Positions 57,355 through 64,000 of a DNA stretch of 64,000 nt are shown piece by piece; the stretch's first letter is position 1; each line of letters begins with the position of its first letter. The DNA lies in the NCBI GenBank assembly GCA_031551965.1, contig JAVBMW010000010.1, positions 33,746-97,745 of the forward strand, read 5' to 3'. A program made the translations under genes and the position numbers. The notes under the pieces are model-generated. The model saw only the letters and a list, made by a program, of their open reading frames with translations, was not told the DNA's origin and made no database searches. Origin of the DNA: CALVGQ01 sp031551965 (GTDB lineage Bacteria > Bacillota_I > Bacilli_A > Erysipelotrichales > Erysipelotrichaceae).

Positions 57355-59664
57355 ATGTTAAATGAAATCATAAAAATAGATTTACATATTCATTCTGCTG
57401 AAAGTTATTATAAAGATGGCGATCTAGTAAGTTCATCTTCTATTGCGAATATTGAAACACTAATCGGAAAATTAGAAGATAACAATATAAAATTGTTTGC
57501 GATAACAGATCATAATAGATTTAATTTTCAACTTTATAAAACGCTTAAAGAACGAATAACAAAATCTGACATCATACAGAATGTTTTGCCAGGAATCGAA
57601 TTTGATGTAGTACTTGAATCAGGAATGGATCGCTGTCACATTATAGCAATTTTTGATGATAGTAATGAAGAATTAATTAGTCAAATAACAACAAAAATCG
57701 AACATATTAGAAAGTTAACAAACCAAGAAGAATTTTACAATATTGATCAATTTGAAAGCATCTTAAAAAATATAAATTTGAAAGTATGTTTAATAGTTCA
57801 TCAAAAACAAGGTCTTGAAAGAACAACCATGGGAACTCAAAGCTTATCAGAATCTACTTCGGATCCTTCATTCTTTATTAAAACAGGGTATATTGATAGC
57901 TTAGAATATAGCCGTCCAAGAATTGAGGGAATCGTAAAAAGCTCATTAAGAGATTTGGATTTAGCTGCTTTTCCTTTGATTACAGGAAGTGATTGTCATG
58001 AATGGGAGGCATACCCATATAGATCGCTAAAAGAAAAATGTGAAAGGGATTTTACTGAATTTAAGTGTTTACCTTCTTTTAAAGGTTTGGTTATGTCACT
58101 AACTTCCTTCCATAGTAGAGCAAATAGAGTTCATAGTAGAAACATGAATTATATTCAAAGCATAAAATATCAAGAACAGGATGTCCCTTTGGCGAATGGT
58201 TTAAATGTCATTATAGGCGACAATGGTTCAGGAAAATCATTATTGGCAAATATGTTGGATGGTAGTGATATTAAACCTTACTATAAGAAATTAATTAAGG
58301 ATAATAATCTAAGTGTAAGAAAAACAAAGAACTTCACTCAAGATTATATAAATTATGTTGAGCAAGGATCAATTGTAGAGCAAGTCCGAGATGGAACTCT
58401 TTTTGATGATTCAAATGATAATTATTACGTAGACATTTCTTCCAAACAAGTTTTTGCAGCGGCGATCTATAGTTACTTTGATTCATTGGTATCTTTTGTA
58501 AAAAGGCAAATTTCAATTGAATCAGCTTTTAAAAAAATGAATACTAGTGAAATAAAAGTTGAAATATCAAACGGGACTTTTTTTAATCCTGTTATCTCTT
58601 TAGATATTAGTGTAAACGAAAATGATTATTTTAAAGAACGTATAGATACATTGGTTTTAATGATAAGTTCTTTAGAAAATGAACTCACTAACAATTTAGA
58701 GTTTTATAGAAACCAAAAAGTTGCTAATCATATTGAAACCGCTTTAAAAGAAATAAAAACAGCTAATCAAGAATTAAACGAAATTTATCTAATTAAAGAA
58801 CTTAATAATACTGTTAAACAATTAATACTTAAGCAACTCGGAGATTATGAAACATTGCTAAAATCAAAGAGAACAGCAGAGGAAACAAAAAGAAACGCTA
58901 TTAAGTCAACTTATGATGATTTCCGAAATGAAATAATTACATATATTAAACAAAGTAGTGTGCAAAATAAGTTCCCATTATTTCCTGCACCAATTGAAGG
59001 GAAGTCGAAAAAAGAAATAGCAAGTTTTATTTTTGAAAAAGAAGCTTTATACAGTGGAAAAGAGCTGAAAGACGAATTTTATAAAAGTTGTTTTAATTTA
59101 AAATATCAATATGAAGATGCTATTAAAAAAATAAAAACTAAAGAAGATTTTTCAGCAGCATTGAGCAATTCATCATTTGATCAATTAAATGATTTTAAAA
59201 ATAAAAAGATAAAAGACTTCATTGAAAAATGGTCGTCTGAAACAACAACGATTTCTGAAGTTAAAGCAAGAGCTTCAATAGGAAATACTCCAGGAGAAAT
59301 TTCTTTAGTATTTTATAAATTTTTAACAAGCCAAATAATAAATGAATTTTGTGTATTAATTATTGATCAGCCAGAAGATGATATTAATCCAAAACGAATT
59401 AATGATTTTTTGCTAAATTATTTAGCTTCAGTTAGAGATAAAATACAAGTGATTCTAGTAACTCACAATCCACTTTTAGTTGTTAATCTTGATGTGGATA
59501 ATGTTATATATATTAATAAAATTTATGATAAGTTTGATATCAAATTTGGATGCTTAGAATTTGAAAATGATTATTCAATTCTTGATTTAGTTAAACTAAA
59601 TCTTGATGGAGGATATCAAGCGATTGAGAGGAGACTTAAAGCCTATGACAGAGATATTGATTGA
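57355..59664 (+). CDS. PHP-domain AAA-type ATPase (TrlF-like)
   Basis: A 769-residue two-domain protein. The N-terminal PHP phosphoesterase has IDLHIHSAES, FAITDHNRF, PGIEFDV and GSDCHEW metal-ligand motifs (about 8-225). The C-terminal SMC/ABC-type ATPase has Walker A IIGDNGSGKS (about 286), an interrupted coiled-coil region (about 425-530) and Walker B VLIIDQPEDD (about 669) with VTHNPLLV. The order matches proteins annotated as TrlF-family AAA-like ATPases. Such nuclease-like/ATPase fusions with a small partner in element DNA often act in defence; that is inference. GTGGAGG precedes the ATG at 57355. Confidence 0.8.
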   Translation: MLNEIIKIDLHIHSAESYYKDGDLVSSSSIANIETLIGKLEDNNIKLFAITDHNRFNFQLYKTLKERITKSDIIQNVLPGIEFDVVLESGMDRCHIIAIFDDSNEELISQITTKIEHIRKLTNQEEFYNIDQFESILKNINLKVCLIVHQKQGLERTTMGTQSLSESTSDPSFFIKTGYIDSLEYSRPRIEGIVKSSLRDLDLAAFPLITGSDCHEWEAYPYRSLKEKCERDFTEFKCLPSFKGLVMSLTSFHSRANRVHSRNMNYIQSIKYQEQDVPLANGLNVIIGDNGSGKSLLANMLDGSDIKPYYKKLIKDNNLSVRKTKNFTQDYINYVEQGSIVEQVRDGTLFDDSNDNYYVDISSKQVFAAAIYSYFDSLVSFVKRQISIESAFKKMNTSEIKVEISNGTFFNPVISLDISVNENDYFKERIDTLVLMISSLENELTNNLEFYRNQKVANHIETALKEIKTANQELNEIYLIKELNNTVKQLILKQLGDYETLLKSKRTAEETKRNAIKSTYDDFRNEIITYIKQSSVQNKFPLFPAPIEGKSKKEIASFIFEKEALYSGKELKDEFYKSCFNLKYQYEDAIKKIKTKEDFSAALSNSSFDQLNDFKNKKIKDFIEKWSSETTTISEVKARASIGNTPGEISLVFYKFLTSQIINEFCVLIIDQPEDDINPKRINDFLLNYLASVRDKIQVILVTHNPLLVVNLDVDNVIYINKIYDKFDIKFGCLEFENDYSILDLVKLNLDGGYQAIERRLKAYDRDID

Positions 59665-60040
59665 AATTAAAATGGATTCAGAGGGTAATATAGAGATTAG
59701 CAATAATGTAAGCGATAAAAAATTCGTTATTAATTTTATTGAAAAGAAAATTAAAGCATCAGATATTTATAATATGTTAGACTATTGTGTTGATAATAAT
59801 TATTCTGTTAAATCAAATATCGATTGTATATCTGATGAGCGGAAAAAAGCTTATTTTCTTGAAGTATTTACGTTGATTGATAATATTAAAGATTCTATAA
59901 ATGAGGTTAATATTCAAGCAAATGCAACTAAGGATCAGCAAAATTTGGAGCAACAAGATAGCGATCAAGAAATGTATGATGAATGGGAAGAGGAAGAAAC
60001 GGAAAATGAATTGCCAACTTCCTTTGATGATTGGTTTTAA
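59645..60040 (+). CDS. Small acidic partner of the PHP-ATPase
   Basis: A 131-residue protein of unknown family that overlaps the ATPase gene by 20 bases. It has an N-terminal beta hairpin (MTEILIEIKMDSEGNIEI), helices, and a very acidic, probably disordered tail ending FDDWF. No catalytic motif. Overlap and coupling suggest a regulator or subunit of the ATPase. Confidence 0.65.
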   Translation: MTEILIEIKMDSEGNIEISNNVSDKKFVINFIEKKIKASDIYNMLDYCVDNNYSVKSNIDCISDERKKAYFLEVFTLIDNIKDSINEVNIQANATKDQQNLEQQDSDQEMYDEWEEEETENELPTSFDDWF

Positions 60041-60073
60041 TATTACCAAAGAATGATTTGAATGGTTGCATTG

Positions 60074-60117
60074 TACTACCGATAGCAATTTCCTAGCAAT
60101 CGGTAGTATTTTCTTTT
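60074..60117 (+). terminator. Terminator of the PHP-ATPase pair
   Basis: A perfect 10-bp stem (tactaccgat / atcggtagta) is followed by TTTTCTTTTT. The stem sequence TACTACC recurs at 60119 and 60150. Confidence 0.7.
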
Positions 60118-60165
60118 TACTACCAGTTTTAACGGTTTATACGTTTAGTACTACCAAAGAAAAGA

Positions 60166-60213
60166 GCCATCGGGCGTTGCCGATGGCGTAATTTGGAGCG
60201 GTGGTACCGCTCC
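60166..60213. repeat. Two adjacent GC-rich palindromes
   Basis: gccatcgg/ccgatggc (60166-60187) and ggagcgg/ccgctcc (60195-60213) are perfect stems with 6- and 5-base loops. They are far richer in GC than their surroundings. On the minus strand they directly follow the small hydrophobic frame and may be a double terminator or an element-end structure. Confidence 0.6.
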
Positions 60214-60214
60214 T

Positions 60215-60337
60215 TTAACCTGCTTCGATTATTCCAAAAAATAATAGCCATAAAAATGCTGCTAAAATTAATAAACAATGAATATCATTTTTGGAATATC
60301 TTGCCACAGGCGCACACGCTGGCAAACTTAAGCTCAA
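60215..60337 (-). CDS. Possible 40-residue hydrophobic peptide
   Basis: A short frame from a TTG encodes a Cys/Ala-rich start and one strong membrane helix (HCLLILAAFLWLLFFGIIEAG). No ribosome-binding site is visible. The clean transmembrane pattern directly before palindromes is suggestive of a small membrane peptide, but it may be chance or a remnant. Confidence 0.3.
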   Translation of the reverse strand: MSLSLPACAPVARYSKNDIHCLLILAAFLWLLFFGIIEAG

Positions 60338-60410
60338 TGGTATATTTATGCCATGTCATATTGAACTAGGCACAAAGTAGGCAACATATGCGACACGTTT
60401 TGAAATGCTC

Positions 60411-60659
60411 CTAATTTAGCGAGGGTAAATCAGCAAAAGTTGATTTATCCTTTTTCTTCGATTTTGCAGGAAATGAGTCATTTACGGTGATACTCTGCTC
60501 AATGTAGCTACGAAGCACTGCAGGAACATTTTTTACATAGCTTTTTTGAAGTGATTCTTCAAGCTCTTTTTCAACTGTGTTTCCTTTCTCTGCATAATAT
60601 ATTTGAAGTGCTTTTAGTTTTTCTTGATCAAACTCGATTGTGATTTTAGTTTTTTTCAT
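60411..60659 (-). CDS. DUF6103-like small protein of integrative elements
   Basis: An 82-residue protein starting MKKTKITIEFDQEKLKALQIYYAEKG and continuing with NVPAVLRSYIEQ. This matches my knowledge of the DUF6103 family found in conjugative elements of gut Firmicutes. It is probably a short helical DNA-associated protein; the function is unknown. It lies 3 bases after the DUF4314/DUF3846 gene, in one transcript. Confidence 0.72.
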   Translation of the reverse strand: MKKTKITIEFDQEKLKALQIYYAEKGNTVEKELEESLQKSYVKNVPAVLRSYIEQSITVNDSFPAKSKKKDKSTFADLPSLN

Positions 60660-60662
60660 AAT

Positions 60663-61247
60663 CTACCACCCAATAAAGCCAATATCGATTCCAAGCTTTA
60701 CTTCTTCTTGAGGAATGTTTTCGATTTCTGCAAACATTTCCGAGTAGATATCGATTTCATCTTTCGTTAATGACATAAATTCAACATCACAAATATCAAC
60801 AGCAACTATGAAGAATGTTCCTGCGATGATGTCATTATTGATTCTGCGATTTGCTTCAAGGTCATTTAACTTTCCTTCTTCTTTGCATACAAGTTCAATG
60901 GTTTCAGTCATCTGTACACATTCTATATTTCCATCAACTAGCTTTTGCATAGACTCTAAGTCATTCTCAATAACTAATGTGTAAAGAGCTTTTTTTTGTT
61001 CACAAACAAGAACAGTAATTTGTGGTTCAACAGTTACAACAGAGAATTTATCTTTTCCAACTACGAGTCCTAAACTAGAACCGTTATCCCATTCCATGTG
61101 GATTGTTCCAATGTCATCTACGTATTCAACGACTCCTCTTGTACCAGGAGGAACTGCTTGCATATCTTCCATTGACTCCAGAAGAATTCTAGTTCCTTCT
61201 GGGTATTGTTCTTTAATTCTATTTATTTGATTTCTATTAGTATTCAT
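60663..61247 (-). CDS. DUF4314 and DUF3846 domain protein of integrative elements
   Basis: A 194-residue protein. The N-terminal SH3-like DUF4314 domain reads YPEGTRILLESMEDMQAVPP and VDDIGTIHMEWDNGSSL (about 15-70). The C-terminal half (ALYTLVIENDLESMQKLVDG to the end) matches DUF3846. Both domains are typical cargo/maintenance genes of integrative conjugative elements; their roles are unknown. It overlaps the lipoprotein gene by 4 bases (ATGA). Confidence 0.8.
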   Translation of the reverse strand: MNTNRNQINRIKEQYPEGTRILLESMEDMQAVPPGTRGVVEYVDDIGTIHMEWDNGSSLGLVVGKDKFSVVTVEPQITVLVCEQKKALYTLVIENDLESMQKLVDGNIECVQMTETIELVCKEEGKLNDLEANRRINNDIIAGTFFIVAVDICDVEFMSLTKDEIDIYSEMFAEIENIPQEEVKLGIDIGFIGW

Positions 61248-61576
61248 ATTAATATTCCTTTCATGGGTAAAATAAAAACACGATCAGATCGTGTTAAGCT
61301 AAATAATGTATTTCTATCGGATTGCTCAATAAGTAATTTCAGAGCAGCTTTTAATTCTTCTTCTGAGTAAGAAGCTTCTTGATTTGTAAGCTTTGCATCT
61401 TCCACTGCATTTAATCTCAGTAGAAATAATTGATCTAGTTCTCTGATTGGTGATGTTTCTGGTTGGACTGAGTCGGTCGTACTTGCTGGATTTATGTTGT
61501 TTGAACACCCAACTAGCATTAACGATAATAATATAATTACAATTTTTTCATTTAGGAACCTCCGATTTCTACACAC
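61244..61576 (-). CDS. Short lipoprotein gene with a probable start-proximal frameshift
   Basis: The frame contains a hydrophobic helix and lipobox LMLVGC followed by a helical 75-residue domain. GGAGG is positioned for an ATG at 61551, but that ATG reads Met-Lys-Lys-Leu-stop. One extra A in the six-A run that follows would give MKKIVIILLSLMLVGC, a textbook lipoprotein start. As it stands, only a GTG at 61576 without ribosome site opens the frame. The gene is therefore probably broken, or restored by slippage. Confidence 0.6.
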   Translation of the reverse strand: MCRNRRFLNEKIVIILLSLMLVGCSNNINPASTTDSVQPETSPIRELDQLFLLRLNAVEDAKLTNQEASYSEEELKAALKLLIEQSDRNTLFSLTRSDRVFILPMKGILI

Positions 61577-61619
61577 ACAATTGCCACAATGAACGAAGAA
61601 AGTATATTAATTACTGTGC

Positions 61620-62345
61620 TTAACTAATAATCTCTGATCTATTGTACAAGCTTTTTTTGCACTCAAGAACATTCCTATAATTTTCTATGGATTTCTTTAC
61701 TTTATCATCCACTTCAATGTCATATTTTGAAAATAAATTCAGAATATTATCAACTGAAGGATATATATTTTTTGAATAGTCTCTTAACTCATTAAGTTCT
61801 TTACATAAGTCTGCATTAACTTTAGTTAAGACAACTTGTCCGTTAATTGTTGCGGGTTCTTTGTTAAATTCGTATGCATATGTAACATAGCTATATGCAT
61901 CCCATATTTTATAGTGTACGATTTGATCTAATTGTTCTTTGAGTTGATTATTATTTGGGAAATACTCGCTAATCAAAGAAGACAATGATTCAATAATTTT
62001 ATCTTTATATTTATCATCATCTCCAGCATTTAGTCTTCCCATATAAGTTATTGAATTTAAATTCATACTTAATATTGGCTCTATAGCACGCTTGAAATTT
62101 TCAATTGTTAGTTTTGCTTCCTCTGCTGCCTCTTTTGCTTGAGTTAAAAGTAATTCAATATTTCCTGCTCTAACTTTTTGGAACTTGTCCAAATTTATAA
62201 ACGTTGCAGCTAGGGTTCCTGCTAGCAAAACGAACCCTTGTTCACCAAGTTGACCGATCCAACCAAAATAACAAGTGGGAACCATTATCAGTAAAACTGA
62301 AATTACCTCTCTAAGATAAAATTTTTTTTCATTTGAAATGCTCAT
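61620..62345 (-). CDS. Unknown two-helix membrane protein with coiled coil
   Basis: A 241-residue protein with two membrane helices near the start (about 15-50), a short coiled coil (about 60-92, QAKEAAEEAK) and a helical cytoplasmic domain. I recognise no family. AAAGGAGAG precedes the ATG. The perfect inverted repeat at 62361-62384 lies between its promoter region and start, so it may be repressor-controlled. Confidence 0.72.
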   Translation of the reverse strand: MSISNEKKFYLREVISVLLIMVPTCYFGWIGQLGEQGFVLLAGTLAATFINLDKFQKVRAGNIELLLTQAKEAAEEAKLTIENFKRAIEPILSMNLNSITYMGRLNAGDDDKYKDKIIESLSSLISEYFPNNNQLKEQLDQIVHYKIWDAYSYVTYAYEFNKEPATINGQVVLTKVNADLCKELNELRDYSKNIYPSVDNILNLFSKYDIEVDDKVKKSIENYRNVLECKKSLYNRSEIIS

Positions 62346-62360
62346 AATTTTGCTCTCCTT

Positions 62361-62384
62361 TGATATACTGTTTTCAGTATATCA
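62361..62384. promoter_or_regulatory. 10-bp perfect inverted repeat, likely operator
   Basis: tgatatactg and cagtatatca are perfectly complementary around TTTT, 16 bases before the minus-strand gene. TATACT within each arm could serve as a -10, so a bound repressor would block transcription of that gene. Confidence 0.6.
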
Positions 62385-62474
62385 TGTTTGATAGGGTAAA
62401 TAATTTGATGTACTTATGCAAAATACAATAAACGGTTACAATATGATATAATTAATTAATGTTGAGGAAGAATT

Positions 62475-63671
62475 ATGTTTAATAAATTGAATGATTTTCT
62501 GCAAAGTTCACTAGCCAAAAAAATATTTTTTGTTTTATTCTTTGTTTTTATTCTGCTATTTCCGATAGTAGCTATTTGGGGGATGTTAGGGTTAGTTGAT
62601 TTAGCTGTGGAAAAATGTGCTGTTCCTAATCCACTTATTTATATTGATTCGACTATTACAGCATCAAATTTAGATGTTTTAAATATATATTTTAGTATTT
62701 TAGGAATTGAAATAGGCGCTTTGTTGTCATATGCGATTTTTCGAATTGAGCTAAACCGCGAAAATGAAGCAGAAGAAAGTGCTAGGCTTTACCTTTATCA
62801 AGAGTTGTTAACATCTTTAGACTACTATTTTAATATGAAATTTGAAAATATCACAATTAATAACGATTGGGTAAGAGATAATTTGAAACTCACAAAATAT
62901 GTAAAAGAAGATTTTACACTTTTAAATGAAATATGCAGTCTTATGACACACCCCGACAAGTCATTCGGTTTAGATGATTTTCTGTATGCTGATTTTTATA
63001 ATATGTTAAGAAATAAGCTAAACCGCGAAGATATAAATCATGTAAAAGACGTTCTATCTGATTCAGTTATTAGTCTTCTGAATCAATTAAACCCAACGAA
63101 ATCAAAAATTGATAATATGGATGTTTATTATAAAAACAAGGAAAAATTTTATACAGTAACCAATGAAGATAACTCCAAAAGATATACTGTTTATAACAAT
63201 GAAGGTATTGTTATTATAAATTGTACATTTAAAAACAATAAAATAGATGAAGGTTATGGAGTTATCGCGGAATCTAACACAAAATATGAAGGGAATTTTG
63301 TGAATGGAAAACAAGAAGGAGTAGGAAAAACTTATTTTCTAAGTACGAATGTATTAATTGAAGACGGAAAATATAAAGACGGAAAGATTGTTGAAGGCAT
63401 GTTGAATGAAGTGCTATGCACAGAAGATGGCAAAGTATTAACACCAATCAAACATTTACCTAAAAATGCAATAATTAAAGACCTTAAAGAAATAAGGTAT
63501 ATAGCAAACTTTGAGCTAAAAAACGGAGAATATAATATTAAAGGTGAAGTTAGTCCAGTAATGCCTTACAACGCAACCTTGGATATAACAAAGGCAATGG
63601 AGGCTCTTTCAAAATTACAAAATGCTTCAGCCTTAGCGGTCAGGCCAATAGAGTATAACATTAAGAAGTAG
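62475..63671 (+). CDS. Membrane protein with MORN-type repeat
   Basis: A 398-residue protein with two N-terminal membrane helices (about 16-42 and 68-87), a helical cytoplasmic region, then a beta domain containing KYEGNFVNGKQEGVGKTYF near 275, which fits a MORN repeat, with weaker copies on both sides. MORN repeats bind lipids or proteins. The family is unknown. It is divergent from the preceding membrane protein, and a TATAAT lies at 62447-62452. Confidence 0.75.
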   Translation: MFNKLNDFLQSSLAKKIFFVLFFVFILLFPIVAIWGMLGLVDLAVEKCAVPNPLIYIDSTITASNLDVLNIYFSILGIEIGALLSYAIFRIELNRENEAEESARLYLYQELLTSLDYYFNMKFENITINNDWVRDNLKLTKYVKEDFTLLNEICSLMTHPDKSFGLDDFLYADFYNMLRNKLNREDINHVKDVLSDSVISLLNQLNPTKSKIDNMDVYYKNKEKFYTVTNEDNSKRYTVYNNEGIVIINCTFKNNKIDEGYGVIAESNTKYEGNFVNGKQEGVGKTYFLSTNVLIEDGKYKDGKIVEGMLNEVLCTEDGKVLTPIKHLPKNAIIKDLKEIRYIANFELKNGEYNIKGEVSPVMPYNATLDITKAMEALSKLQNASALAVRPIEYNIKK

Positions 63672-64000
63672 GTAATAATTAATCAAAGGATAGTTGGATC
63701 GTGATACACTTTTGATACACTTTTTTCTGGAACCATCGATATCGAGTGAGAATGAGGGGAAAAGTGATGCGAAAAAGCCCTTGTTTTGGGAATGGTGGGA
63801 ATGGTGGGAAAATCCAACTGTTGAATGGGAATAGTTGCAGTGTCAAAAAAGCCTTTAAATAAACAATGTCATTAACTTAAGGAATAAGGCTTAATATTAA
63901 AACGTAGATTCTATCAAAAACTGAAGAAACTACGTTTTTTTGCGCATGAAAAGTATTCAATGAAAGTAATTCAATAGGATTAGTAACTTCTTTTATGAGT
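63672..64000. other. Gene-free end of the window with tandem repeats and a terminator
   Basis: Two short tandem repeats are visible: an 11-base unit tgatacacttt twice (63702-63723) and a 9-base unit gggaatggt 2.4 times (63788-63809). A T-tailed hairpin follows at 63899-63942. No intact gene is evident on either strand. Confidence 0.5.
63899..63942 (+). terminator. Rho-independent terminator
   Basis: A 9-bp stem (aaaacgtag / ctacgtttt) is followed by further T. Confidence 0.7.

Noticed and set aside
63700..63810. Tandem repeats as attachment site of the decayed element
   Set aside because: No matching copy is found at the other side of the element region, so an attachment role cannot be supported from this window.
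1..64000. tRNA or rRNA genes
   Set aside because: I found no cloverleaf-like or rRNA-like segment other than the tRNA-like ends of tmRNA.

Overview
The window comes from a low-GC, AT-rich Gram-positive bacterium (Bacillota). The secG / rnr / smpB / ssrA neighbourhood, strong Shine-Dalgarno sites, T-tailed terminators and the short proteolysis tag read from ssrA fit Firmicutes. The mix of BspA-type leucine-rich proteins and integrative-element genes suggests a host-associated Erysipelotrichia-like lineage; that lineage call is inference.

Positions 1-16700 are ordinary chromosome: cardiolipin synthase, a small-multidrug-export-family membrane protein, a HerA/DUF853 ATPase, two membrane glycosyltransferase-type proteins, GtrA, a PHP phosphatase, SecG, RNase R, a nitroreductase, SmpB, a broken AlbA_2 gene, a phosphate transporter with its PhoU-like partner, a GNAT acetyltransferase, a zinc-ribbon membrane protein and tmRNA.

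Positions 16800-39100 form an accessory island. A tyrosine recombinase gene lies between perfect 28-bp inverted repeats (17437-17464 and 18840-18867), a layout that could let the segment invert. Immediately after it come a short XRE regulator and a type VII secretion locus: EssC ATPase with FHA domain, YukD, two Esx-like proteins, a lipoprotein, a zinc-ribbon/FHA protein, a PP2C phosphatase, a transmembrane Ser/Thr kinase, a membrane protein with six Thr-x-x-Leu motifs, and a 1566-residue Ig-repeat surface protein. I see no EsaA, EssA or classical EssB. The locus ends with a probable effector module: lipoprotein (possible immunity), lipase with helical tail, and three small Esx-like partners, closed by a terminator.

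Positions 39400-56020 hold a papain-like hydrolase and then a tightly packed seven-gene operon. It contains five large proteins of unknown role, one resembling DUF6603, and two paralogous BspA-type leucine-rich-repeat proteins without signal peptides. This is the least explained part of the window.

Positions 56200-64000 carry acylphosphatase and then a decayed integrative-element region: a frameshifted ribbon-helix-helix-like gene, a PHP-ATPase with a small partner (possible defence pair), GC-rich palindromes, DUF6103 and DUF4314/DUF3846 genes, a lipoprotein with a probable frameshift, and two divergent membrane proteins, one with a MORN-type repeat, around a perfect 10-bp inverted repeat.
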